Assembly: GCF_051401765.1 (NCBI RefSeq)
Contig: NW_027480423.1
Coordinates: 8,432,001-8,496,000, forward strand
DNA from: Calliopsis andreniformis
Taxonomy: Eukaryota > Arthropoda > Insecta > Hymenoptera > Andrenidae
Direction of reading: 5' to 3'
DNA: 64,000 nucleotides
The position numbers and the translations under genes are program-made. Positions 24,658 to 36,313 of this stretch are shown here, piece by piece (the first letter of the stretch is position 1; each line of letters opens with the position of its first letter). The notes beneath the pieces are model-generated. The model was not told the origin of the DNA. It saw only the letters and a program-made list of their open reading frames with translations, and did not search any database.

Positions 24658-26845
24658 AAGTTATGGTCATTTCTACGTTCCGTGCAACCTTGGCTTCAAT
24701 CTAGGACGTTGCTCCACCAGATCGAATAGTTATGGCCTAAGAAGTCAACGCCAGAAGCATAAAATACAATATAAATAGAACAGTTTTTCCATTGCATAAA
24801 ACGAATAATTGCAACCAGTATGAGCGTTATGGTCATTTCTACGTTCCCCGCCACGTAGGCTTCACCCTAGGACGCGGCTCCACCATATCGAATAGTTAGG
24901 GCCTAAGAAGTCAACGCCAGAAGCATAAAATACAAAATAAATTCAACAGTTTTTCCATCGTATAAAACGAATAATTGCAACCAGTGTGAAAGTGATGGTC
25001 ATTTCTACGTCTCGGGCTGCCTAGGCTTCACTCTAGGGCGTTGCTCCACCAGAAGAATAGATAGGGCCTAAGAAGTCAACGCTAGAAGCATAAAATACAA
25101 TATAAGTACAACAGATTTTCCATCGTATAAAATGAATAATAGCAACCAGTGTGAAAGTTATGATCATTTCTACGGTTCGGGCGACCTAGACTACACTCTA
25201 GGGTGTTGCTCCGCCAGATCGAATAGTTAGGGCCTCAGAAGGCAAAGCCAGAAGCATAAAATACAATATAAATACAACAGTTTTTCCATGGTGTAAAACG
25301 GATAATAACAACCAGTGTGAGAGTAATGATCATTTCGACGTTTCGGGCATACCAGACTTAACTCTGAGGCATTGCTGCACCAGAGTGAAGACTTAGGGCC
25401 TTAGAAGTCAACGCCAGAAGCATAAAATACAAAATAAATTCAACAGTTTTTCCATCGTATAATACGAATAATTGCAACCAGTGTGAAAGTTATAGTCATT
25501 TCTACGTTCCGTGCAACATAGGCTTCACTCTAGGACGTGGCTCCACCATATCGAATAGTTAGGGCCTAAGAAGTCAACGACAGAAGCATAAAATACAAAA
25601 TAAATTCAACAGTTTTTCCATCGTATAAACGGAATAATTGCAACTAGTGTGAAAGTGATGGTCATTTCTACGTCTCGGGCAGCCTAGGCTTCACTCTAGG
25701 GCGTTGCTCCACCAGATCGAATAGTTACGGCCTAAGAAGTCAACGCCAGAAGCATAAAATACGATAAAGATGCAACAGTTTTTCCATCGTATAAAACGAA
25801 TAATTGCAATCAGTGTGAAAGTTATGGTCATTTCTACGCTCCGGACAACCTAGGCTTCACTCTAGGGCGTTGGTCCACCAGATCGAATAGTTATGGCCTA
25901 AGAAGTCAACGCCAGAAACATAAAATACAATATAAATACATCAGTTTTTCCATTGTATAAAACGAATAATTGCAACCAGTATGAACGTTATGGTCATTTC
26001 TACGTTCCGGGCAACCTAGGCTTCACCCTAGGATGTGGCTCCACGATATCGAATAGTTTGGGGCTTAGAAGTCAACACCCGTAGCATAAAATACAATAAA
26101 AATACAACAGCTTTTCCACCGTATAACAGGAATAATTGCAAACAGTGTGAAGGTAATGGTCATTTCTACGTTCCGTGCAACCTAGGCTTCACTCTAGGGC
26201 GTTGGTCCACCAGATCGAACAGTTAAGGCCTCAGAAGTCAACGGCCGAGGCATAAAATACAAAATAAATAGAACAGTTTTTCCTTTGTATAAAACGAATT
26301 ATTGCTACCAGTGTGAAACGTATGGTCATTTCTACGTTCCGTGCAACATTAGGCTTCACTCTAGGGCGTTGCTCGACCAGATCGAATGGGTAGGGCCTTA
26401 GAAGTCAACGCCAGAAGCATAAAGTACAATAAAAATCCAACAGTTTTTCTATTGTATAAAACGAATAATTGCAACCGGTATGAACGTTATGGTCATTTCT
26501 GCGTACCGGGCAACCTAGGCTTCACCCTAGGGCGTTGCTCCACCAGATCGAATAGATATGGCCTAAGAAGTCAACGCCAGAAGCATAAAATACAATATAA
26601 ATAGAACAGTTTTTCCGTTGTATAAAACGAATAGTTGCAACCAGTATGAGCATTATGGTCATTTCTACGTTCCGGGCCACCTAGGCTTCACCCTAGGACG
26701 TGGCTCCACCATATCGAATAGTTAGGGCCTAAGAAGTCAACGCCAGAAGCATAAAATACAAAATAAATTCAACAGTTTTTCCATCGTATAAAACGAATAA
26801 TTGCAACCAGTGTGAAAGTGATGGTCATTTCTACGTCTCGGGCAG
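24658..26845 (+). repeat. Mosaic monomers with first half of a 9-mer duplication
   Basis: Monomers here are a mixture of subfamilies with the marker monomer at 25,328. The segment 25,845-26,449 matches 27,339-27,943 with a shift of 1,494 bp (9 x 166); the rare words CAGAAACATAAAATAC and AATACATCAGTTTTTCC are shared by the two. There are no genes. Confidence 0.82.
26035..26226 (+). other. Recurrent GTG-initiated 63-codon open frame with CCHC-like pattern, not called as a gene
   Basis: Translation of the forward strand gives a 63-residue frame with C-X2-C-X4-H-X4-C (CKQCEGNGHFYVPC, about residues 35-48), the spacing of a retroviral-type zinc knuckle. The same frame recurs at 6,186, 20,228, 41,133, 44,616, 46,274 and 53,913; many other monomers lack the last cysteine (GGC or other instead of TGC) and some the glycine before histidine. 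Against a gene: the only in-frame start is GTG (GTGGCTCCAC); 166 is not a multiple of 3, so the frame cannot continue through the next monomer; and it follows satellite subfamily variation. Probably coincidence. Confidence 0.2.
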
Positions 26846-29512
26846 CCTAGGCTTCACTCTAGGGCGTTGCTCCACCAGAAGAATAGATAGGGCCTAAGAA
26901 GTCAACGCCAGAAGCATAAAATACAATACAAATACAACAGCTTTTCTATTGTATAAAACGAATAATTGCAACCCGTATGAACGTTATGGTGATTTCTACG
27001 TACCGGGCAACCTAGGCTTCACCCTAGGACGTGGCTCCACCATATCGAATAGTTAGTGCCTTAGAAGTAAACGCCCGAAGCATAAAATACAATAAAAATA
27101 CAACAGTTTTTCCATCGTATAACAGGAATAATTGCAAACAGTGTGGAGGTAATGGTCATTTCTACGCTCCGGACAACCTAGGCTTCACTCTAGGGCGTTG
27201 CTCCGAAAGATCGAATTGTTAGGGCCTCATAAGGCAACGCCCGAGGCATAAAATGCAAAATAAATGGAACAGTTTTTCCATTGTATAAAACGAATTATTG
27301 CAACCAGTGTGAAAGTTATGGTCATTTCTACGTTCCGTACAACCTAGGCTTCACTCTAGGGCGTTGGTCCACCAGATCGAATAGTTATGGCCTAAGAAGT
27401 CAACGCCAGAAACATAAAATACAATATAAATACATCAGTTTTTCCATTGTATAAAACGAATAATTGCAACCAGTATGAACGTTATGGTCATTTCTACGTT
27501 CCGGGCAACCTAGGCTTCACCCTAGGATGTGGCTCCACGATATCGAATAGTTAGGGGCTTAGAAGTCAACACCCGTAGCATAAAATACAATAAAAATACA
27601 ACAGCTTTTCCACCGTATAACAGGAATAATTGCAAACAGTGTGAAGGTAATGGTCATTTCTACGTTCCGTCCAACCTAGGCTTCACTCTAGGGCGTTGGT
27701 CCACCAGATCGAATAGTTAAGGCCTCAGAAGTCAACGCCCGAGGCATAAAATACAAAATAAATAGAACAGTTTTTCCTTTGTATAAAACGAATTATTGCA
27801 ACCAGTGTGAAACGTATGGTCATTTCTACGTTCCGTGCAACATTAGGCTTCACTCTAGGGCGTTGCTCGACCAGATCGAATGGGTAGGGCCTTAGAAGTC
27901 AACGCCAGAAGCATAAAGTACAATAAAAATCCAACAGTTTTTCCATCGTATAACAGGAATAATTGCAACCAATGTGAAAGTGATGGTCATTTCTACGTTC
28001 CGTGCAACCTAGGCTTCACTCTAGGGCGTTGGTCCACCAGATCGAATATATAGGGCCTAAGAAGTCAACGCCAGAAGCATAAAATACAATATAAATACAA
28101 CAGTTTTTCTATTGTATAAAACGAATAATTGCAACCCGTATGAACGTTATGGTCATTTCTACGTACCGGGCAGCCTAGGCTTCACCCTAGGACGTGGCTC
28201 CACCATATCGAATAGTTAGGGCCTTAGAAGTCAACACCCGAAGCATAAAATACAATAAAAATACAACAGTTTTCCCATCGTATAACAGGAATAATTGCAA
28301 ACAGTGTGGAGGTAATGGTCATTTCTACGCTCCGGTCAACCTAGGCTTCAGTATAGGGCGTTGCTCCGACAGATCGAATAGTTAGGGCCTCATAAGGCAA
28401 CGCCCGAGGCATAAAATACAAAATAAATAGAACAGTTTTTCCATTGTATAAAACGAATTATTGCAACCAGTGTGAAAGTTATGGTCATTTCTACGTTCCG
28501 TGCAACCTAGGCTTCACTCTAGGGCGTTGCTCGACCAGATCGAATGGGTAGGGCCTTAGAAGTCAACGCCAGAAGCATAAAGTACAACAAAAATCCAACA
28601 GTTTTTCCATCGTATAACAGGAATAATTGCAACCAATGTGAAAGTGATGGTCATTTCTACGTTGCGGGCAACCTAGGCTTCACTCTAGGGCGTCGGTCCA
28701 CCTGATCGAATAGGTACGACCTTAGAAGTCAACGCCAGAAGCAAAAAATACAATTTAATACAACAGCTTTTCCATCGCATAAAATCAATAATTGCAATCA
28801 GTGTGAATGTAATGGACATTTCTACGCTCCGGTCAACCTAGTCTTCACTCTAGGGCGCTGCTCCACCAGATCGAAGAGCTAGGGCCTTAGAAGACAAAGC
28901 CCGAAGCATAAAATACAAAATAAAATAGAACAGTCTTTCCATCGTATAAAACGAATAATTGCAGCCAGTGTGAAAGTTATGGTCATTTCCACGTTCCGTG
29001 CAACATTGGCTTCAATCTAGGGCGTTGCTTCACCAGATCGAATAGATATGGCCTAAGAAGTCAACGCCAGAAGCATAAAATACAATATAAATAGAACAGT
29101 TTTTCCATTGTATAAAACGAATAGTTGCAACCAGTATGAGCATTATGGTCATTTCTACGTTCCGGGCCACCTAGGCTTCACCCTAGGACGTGGCTCCACC
29201 ATATCGAATAGTTAGGGCCTAAGAAGTCAACGCCAGAAGCATAAAATACAAAATAAATTCAACAGTTTTTCCATCGTATAAACGGAATAATTGCAACCAG
29301 TGTGAAAGTGTTGGTCATTTCTACGTCTCGGGCAGCCTAGGCTTCACTCTAGGGCGTTGCTCCACCAGAAGAATAGATAGGGCCAAAGAAGTCAACGCTA
29401 GAAGCATAAAATACAATATGAATACAACAGATTTTCCATCGTATAAAATGCATAATTGCAACCAGTGTGAAAGTGATGGTCATTTCTGCGTTCCGGGCAT
29501 CCTAGGCTTCAC
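26846..29512 (+). repeat. 27-mer higher-order block, copy 1
   Basis: It matches 31,324-33,990 with a shift of 4,478 bp (27 monomers less 4 bp). The copies differ at scattered bases. One pair of compensating single-base indels is visible in this copy: AATACAATTTAATAC near 28,752 (one base short) and AATAAAATAGAAC near 28,920 (one base extra). The edges fall in the conserved TTCACTCTAGGG segment on both sides. Confidence 0.9.
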
Positions 29513-31323
29513 TCAAGGGAGTTGGTCCACCAGATCGAATAGTTAGGGCCTCAGAAGTCTACGCCCGAGGCATAAAATACAAAATAAATAGAACAGTTTT
29601 TCCTTTGTATAAAACGAATTATTGCAACCAGTGTGAAACTTATGGTCATTTCTACGTTCCGTGCAACCTAGGCTTCACTCTCGGGCGTTGCTCGACCAGA
29701 TCGATTGGGTAGGGCCTTAGAAGTCAACGCCAGACGCATAAAGTACAATAAAAATCCAACAGTTTTTCCATCTTATAACAGGAATAATTGCAACCAATGT
29801 GAAAGTGATGGTCTTTTCTACGCTCCGGGCAACCTAGGCTTCACTCTGGGGCGTTGCTCCACCAGATCGAAGAGTTAGGGCCTTAGAAGACAACGCCCGA
29901 AGCATAAAATACAAAATAAATAGAACAGTCTTTCCATCGTATAAAACGAATAATTGCAGCCAGTGTGAAAGTGATGGACATTTCTACGTTTCGGGCAGCC
30001 TAGGCTTCACTCTAGGGCGTTGCTCCACCAGAAGAATAGATAGGGCCTAAGAAGTCAACGCTGGAAGCATAAAATACAAAATAAATACAACAGATTTTCC
30101 ATCGTATAAAATGAATAATAGCAACCAGTGTGAAAGTTATGGTCATTTCTACGGTCCGGGCCACCTAGGCTTCACTCTAGGGCGTTGCTCCGCCAGATCG
30201 AATAGTTAGGGCCTCAGAAGGCCACGCCAGAAGCATAAAATACAATATAAATGCAACAGTTTTTCCATGGTGTAAAACGGATAATAACAACCAGTGTGAA
30301 AGTAATGATCATTTCGACGTTTCGGGCATCCTAGACTTAACTCTGAGGCATTGCTGCACCAGATCGAAGACTTAGGGCCCTAGAAGTCAACGCCAGAAGC
30401 ATAAATTACAAAATAAATTCAACAGTTTTTCCATGGTATAAAACGAATAATTGCAACCAGTGTGAAAGTTATGGTCATTTCTACGGTCCGGGCCACCTAG
30501 GCTTTACTCTAGGGCATTGCTCCACCAGAAGAATAGTTAGGGCCTTTGAAGTCAACGCCCGAAGCATAAAATACAATAAAAATACAACAGTTTTTCCATC
30601 GTATAACAGGAATAATTACAACCAATGTGAAAGTGATGGCCTTTTCTACGCTCCGGGCAACCTAGGCTTCACTCTGGGGCGTTGCTCCACCAGATCGAAG
30701 AGTTAGGGCCTTAGAAGACAACGCCCGAAGCATAAAATACAAAATAAATAGAACAGTCTTTCCATCGTATAAAACGAATAATTGCAGCCAGTGTGAAAGT
30801 GATGGACATTTCTACGTTTCGGGCAGCCTAGGCTTCACTCTAGGGCGTTGCTCCACCAGAAGAATAGATAGGGCCTAAGAAGTCAACGCTGGAAGCATAA
30901 AATACAAAATAAATACAACAGATTTTCCATCGTATAAAATGAATAATAGCAACCAGTGTGAAAGTTATGGTCATTTCTACGGTCCGGGCCACCTAGGCTT
31001 CACTCTAGGGCGTTGCTCCGCCAGATCGAATAGTTAGGGCCTCAGAAGGCAACGCCAGAAGCATAAAATACAATATAAATGCAACAGTTTTTCCATGGTG
31101 TAAAACGGATAATAACAACCAGTGTGAAAGTAATGATCATTTCGACGTTTCGGGCATCCTAGACTTAACTCTGAGGCATTGCTGCACCAGATCGAAGACT
31201 TAGGGCCTTAGAAGTCAACGCCAGAAGCATAAAATACAAAATAAATTCAACAGTTTTTCCATCGTATAAAACGAATAATTGCAACCAGTGTGAAAGCTAT
31301 AGTCATTTCTACGTTCCGTCCAA
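29513..31323 (+). repeat. 5-mer (828-bp) duplication between the two 27-mer copies
   Basis: The segment from about 29,781 to 30,390 recurs at 30,609-31,220 with a shift of 828 bp (5 monomers). It contains a recurring four-monomer cassette: a TTTTCTACGCTCCGGGC monomer, a GATGGACATTTCTACGTTTC monomer followed by CCAGAAGAATAG, a CTACGGTCCGGGCCACC monomer, and the GATCATTTCGACG marker monomer (30,307 and 31,135). The piece 29,680-30,017 is also shared with 33,992-34,330 (shift 4,312). Confidence 0.85.
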
Positions 31324-34300
31324 CCTAGGCTTCACTCTAGGGCGTTGCTCCACCAGAAGAATAGATAGGGCCTAAGAAGTCAACGCCAGAAGCATAAAAT
31401 ACAATACAAATACAACAGCTTTTCTATTGTATAAAACGAATAATTGCAACCCGTATGAACGTTATGGTGATTTCTACGTACCGGGCAACCTAGGCTTCAC
31501 CCTAGGACGTGGCTCCACCATATCGAATAGTTAGTGCCTTAGAAGTAAACGCCCGAAGCATAAAATACAATAAAAATACAACAGTTTTTCCATCGTATAA
31601 CAGGAATAATTGCAAACAGTGTGGAGGTAATGGTCATTTCTACGCTCCGGACAACCTAGGCTTCACTCTAGGGCGTTGCTCCGAAAGATCGAATTGTTAG
31701 GGCCTCATAAGGCAACGCCCGAGGCATAAAATGCAAAATAAATGGAACAGTTTTTCCATTGTATAAAACGAATTATTGCAACCAGTGTGAAAGTTATGGT
31801 CATTTCTACGTTCCGTACAACCTAGGCTTCACTCTAGGGCGTTGGTCCACCAGATCGAATAGTTATGGCCTAAGAAGTCAACGCCAGAAACATAAAATAC
31901 AATATAAATACATCAGTTTTTCCATTGTATAAAACGAATAATTGCAACCAGTATGAACGTTATGGTCATTTCTACGTTCCGGGCAACCTAGGCTTCACCC
32001 TAGGATGTGGCTCCACGATATCGAATAGTTAGGGGCTTAGAAGTCAACACCCGTAGCATAAAATACAATAAAAATACAACAGCTTTTCCACCGTATAACA
32101 GGAATAATTGCAAACAGTGTGAAGGTAATGGTCATTTCTACGTTCCGTCCAACCTAGGCTTCACTCTAGGGCGTTGGTCCACCAGATCGAATAGTTAAGG
32201 CCTCAGAAGTCAACGCCCGAGGCATAAAATACAAAATAAATAGAACAGTTTTTCCTTTGTATAAAACGAATTATTGCAACCAGTGTGAAACGTATGGTCA
32301 TTTCTACGTTCCGTGCAACATTAGGCTTCACTCTAGGGCGTTGCTCGACCAGATCGAATGGGTAGGGCCTTAGAAGTCAACGCCAGAAGCATAAAGTACA
32401 ATAAAAATCCAACAGTTTTTCCATCGTATAACAGGAATAATTGCAACCAATGTGAAAGTGATGGTCATTTCTACGTTCCGTGCAACCTAGGCTTCACTCT
32501 AGGGCGTTGGTCCACCAGATCGAATATATAGGGCCTAAGAAGTCAACGCCAGAAGCATAAAATACAATATAAATACAACAGTTTTTCTATTGTATAAAAC
32601 GAATAATTGCAACCCGTATGAACGTTATGGTCATTTCTACGTACCGGGCAGCCTAGGCTTCACCCTAGGACGTGGCTCCACCATATCGAATAGTTAGGGC
32701 CTTAGAAGTCAACACCCGAAGCATAAAATACAATAAAAATACAACAGTTTTCCCATCGTATAACAGGAATAATTGCAAACAGTGTGGAGGTAATGGTCAT
32801 TTCTACGCTCCGGTCAACCTAGGCTTCAGTATAGGGCGTTGCTCCGACAGATCGAATAGTTAGGGCCTCATAAGGCAACGCCCGAGGCATAAAATACAAA
32901 ATAAATAGAACAGTTTTTCCATTGTATAAAACGAATTATTGCAACCAGTGTGAAAGTGATGGTCATTTCTATGTTCCGTGCAACCTAGGCTTCACTCTAG
33001 GGCGTTGCTCGACCAGATCGAATGGGTAGGGCCTTAGAAGTCAACGCCAGAAGCATAAAGTACAACAAAAATCCAACAGTTTTTCCATCGTATAACAGGA
33101 ATAATTGCAACCAATGTGAAAGTGATGGTCATTTCTACGTTGCGGGCAACCTAGGCTTCACTCTAGGGCGTCGGTCCACCTGATCGAATAGGTACGACCT
33201 TAGAAGTCAACGCCAGAAGCAAAAAATACAATATAAATACAACAGCTTTTCCATCGCATAAAATCAATAATTGCAATCAGTGTGAATGTAATGGACATTT
33301 CTACGCTCCGGTCAACCTAGTCTTCACTCTAGGGCGCTGCTCCACCAGATCGAAGAGCTAGGGCCTTAGAAGACAACGCCCGAAGCATAAAATACAAAAT
33401 AAATAGAACAGTCTTTCCATCGTATAAAACGAATAATTGCAGCCAGTGTGAAAGTTATGGCCATTTCCACGTTCCGTGCAACATTGGCTTCAATCTAGGG
33501 CGTTGCTTCACCAGATCGAATAGATATGGCCTAAGAAGTCAACGCCAGAAGCATAAAATACAATATAAATAGAACAGTTTTTCCATTGTATAAAACGAAT
33601 AGTTGCAACCAGTATGAGCATTATGGTCATTTCTACGTTCCGGGCCACCTAGGCTTCACCCTAGGACGTGGCTCCACCATATCGAATAGTTAGGGCCTAA
33701 GAAGTCAACGCCAGAAGCATAAAATACAAAATAAATTCAACAGTTTTTCCATCGTATAATCGGAATAATTGCAACCAGTGTGAAAGTGATGGTCATTTCT
33801 ACGTCTCGGGCAGCCTAGGCTTCACTCTAGGGCGTTGCTCCACCAGAAGAATAGATAGGGCCTAAGAAGTCAACGCTAGAAGCATAAAATACAATATGAA
33901 TACAACAGATTTTCCATCGTATAAAATGCATAATTGCAACCAGTGTGAAAGTGATGGTCATTTCTGCGTTCCGGGCATCCTAGGCTTCACTCTCGGGCGT
34001 TGCTCGACCAGATCGATTGGGTAGGGCCTTAGAAGTCAACGCCAGACGCATAAAGTACAATAAAAATCCAACAGTCTTTCCATCTTATAACAGGAATAAT
34101 TGCAACCAATGTGAAAGTGATGGTCTTTTCTACGCTCCGGGCAACCTAGGCTTCACTCTGGGGCGTTGCTCCACCAGATCGAAGAGTTAGGGCCTTAGAA
34201 GACAACGCCCGAAGCATAAAATACAAAATAAATAGAACAGTCTTTCCATCGTATAAAACGAATAATTGCAGCCAGTGTGAACGTGATGGACATTTCTACG

Positions 34301-34330
34301 TTTCGGGCAGCCTAGGCTTCACTCTAGGGC
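31324..34330 (+). repeat. 27-mer higher-order block, copy 2
   Basis: The part 31,324-33,990 equals 26,846-29,512. Continuing, 33,992-34,330 equals 29,680-30,017, so the shift drops from 4,478 to 4,312: exactly one monomer (166 bp) is missing at 33,991, within the word GGCTTCACTCT. The end of this block (from 33,825) is also the start of the 15-mer duplication, so higher-order periods overlap. Confidence 0.88.
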
Positions 34331-36313
34331 GTTGGTCCACCAGATCGAATAGTTAGGGCCTCAGAAGTCAACGCCCGAGGCATAAAATACAAAATAAATA
34401 GAACAGTTTTTCCTTTGTATAATACGAATTATTGCAACCAGTGTGAAACTTATGGTCATTTCTACGTTCGGTGCAACGTAGGCTTCACTCTAGGGCGTTG
34501 CTCGACCAGATCAATTAGGTAGGGCCTAAGCAGTCAACGCTGGAAGCATAAAATACAAAATAAATACAACAGATTTTCCATCGTATAAAATGGATAATAG
34601 CAACCAGTGTGAAAGTTATGGTCATTTCTACGGTCCGGGCCACCTAGGCTTCACTCTAGGGCGTTGCTCCGCCAGATCGAATAGTTAGGGCCTCAGAAGG
34701 CAACGCCAGAAGCATAAAATACAATATAAATGCAACAGTTTTTCCATGGTGTAAAACGGATAATAACAACCAGTGTGAAAGTAATGATCATTTCGACGTT
34801 TCGGGCATCCTAGACTTAACTCTGATGCATTGCTGCACCAGATCGAAGACTTAGGGCCTTAGAAGTCAACGCCAGAAGCATAAATTACAAAATAAATTCA
34901 ACAGTTTTTCCATCGTATAAAACGAATAATTGCAACCAGTGTGAAAGCTATAGTCATTTCTACGTTCCGTGCAACCTAGGCTTCACTCTAGGGCGTTGGT
35001 ACACCAGATCGAATATATAGGGCCTAAGAAGTCAACGCCAGAAGCATAAAATACAATATAAGTACAACAGTTTTTCCATTGTATAAAACGAATAATTGCA
35101 ACCAGTATGAACGTTATGGTCATTTCTACGTACCGGGCAACCTAGACTTCACCCAAGGATGTGGCTCCACGATATCGAATAATTAGGGGCTCAGAAGTCA
35201 ACACCCGAAGCATAAAATACAATAAAAATACAACAGTTTTTCCACCGTATTACAGGAATAATTGCAAACAGTGTGAAGATAATGGTCATTTCTACGTTCC
35301 GCGCAACCTAGGCTTCACTCTAGGGCGTTGGTCCACCAGATCGAATAGTTAGGGTCTCAGAAGTCAACGCCCGAGGCATAAAATACAATATAAGTACAAC
35401 AGTTTTTCCATTGCATAAAACGTATAATTGCAACCAGTATGAACGTTATGGTCATTTCTACGTTCCGGGCCACCTAGGCTTTACTCTAGGGCGTTGCTCC
35501 GACAGATCGAATAGTTAGGGCCTCAGAAGTCAACGCCCGAGGCATAAAATACAAAATAAATAGAACAGTTTTTCCTTTGTATAAAACGAATTATTGCAAC
35601 CAGTGTGAAACTTATGGTCATTTCTACGTTCCGTGCAACGTAGGCTTCACTCTAGGGCGTTGCTCGACCAGATCGATTGGGTAGGGCCTTAGAAGTCAAC
35701 GCCAGAAGCATAAAGTACAATAAAAATCCAACAGTTTTTCCATCGTATAACAGGAATAATTGCAGCCAATGTGAAAGTGATGGCCTTTTCTACGCTCCGG
35801 GCAACCTAGGCTTCACTCTGGGGCGTTGCTCCACCAGATCGAAGAGTTAGGGCCTTAGAAGACAACGCCCGAAGCATAAAATACAAAATAAATAGAACAG
35901 TCTTTCCATCGTATAAAACGAATAATTGCAGCCAGTGTGAAAGTGATGGACATTTCTACGTTTCGGGCAGCCTAGGCTTCACTCTAGGGCGTTGCTCCAC
36001 CAGAAGAATAGATAGGGCCTAAGAAGTCAACGCTGGAAGCATAAAATACAAAATAAATACAACAGATTTTCCATCGTATAAAATGAATAATAGCAACCAG
36101 TGTGAAAGTTATGGTCATTTCTACGCTCCGGTCAACCTAGGCTTCACTCTAGGGCGTTGCTCCACCAGATCGAAGAGATAGGGCCTTAGAAGACAACGCC
36201 CGAAGCATAAAATACAAAATAAGTAGAACAGTCTTTCCATCGTATAAAACGAATAATTGCAGCCAGTGTGAAAGTTATTGGTCATTTCTACGGTCCGGGA
36301 CACCTTGGCTTTA
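33825..36313 (+). repeat. 15-mer (2,489-bp) higher-order unit, copy 1
   Basis: The segment 33,825-36,124 matches 36,314-38,613 with a constant shift of 2,489 bp. In the parts I compared, the one clear difference is at 34,531 (C here, A at 37,020). The last 189 bp of the unit (36,125-36,313) belong to other monomer types (TACGCTCCGGTCAACC). The near-identity suggests a very recent duplication or conversion. Confidence 0.9.
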
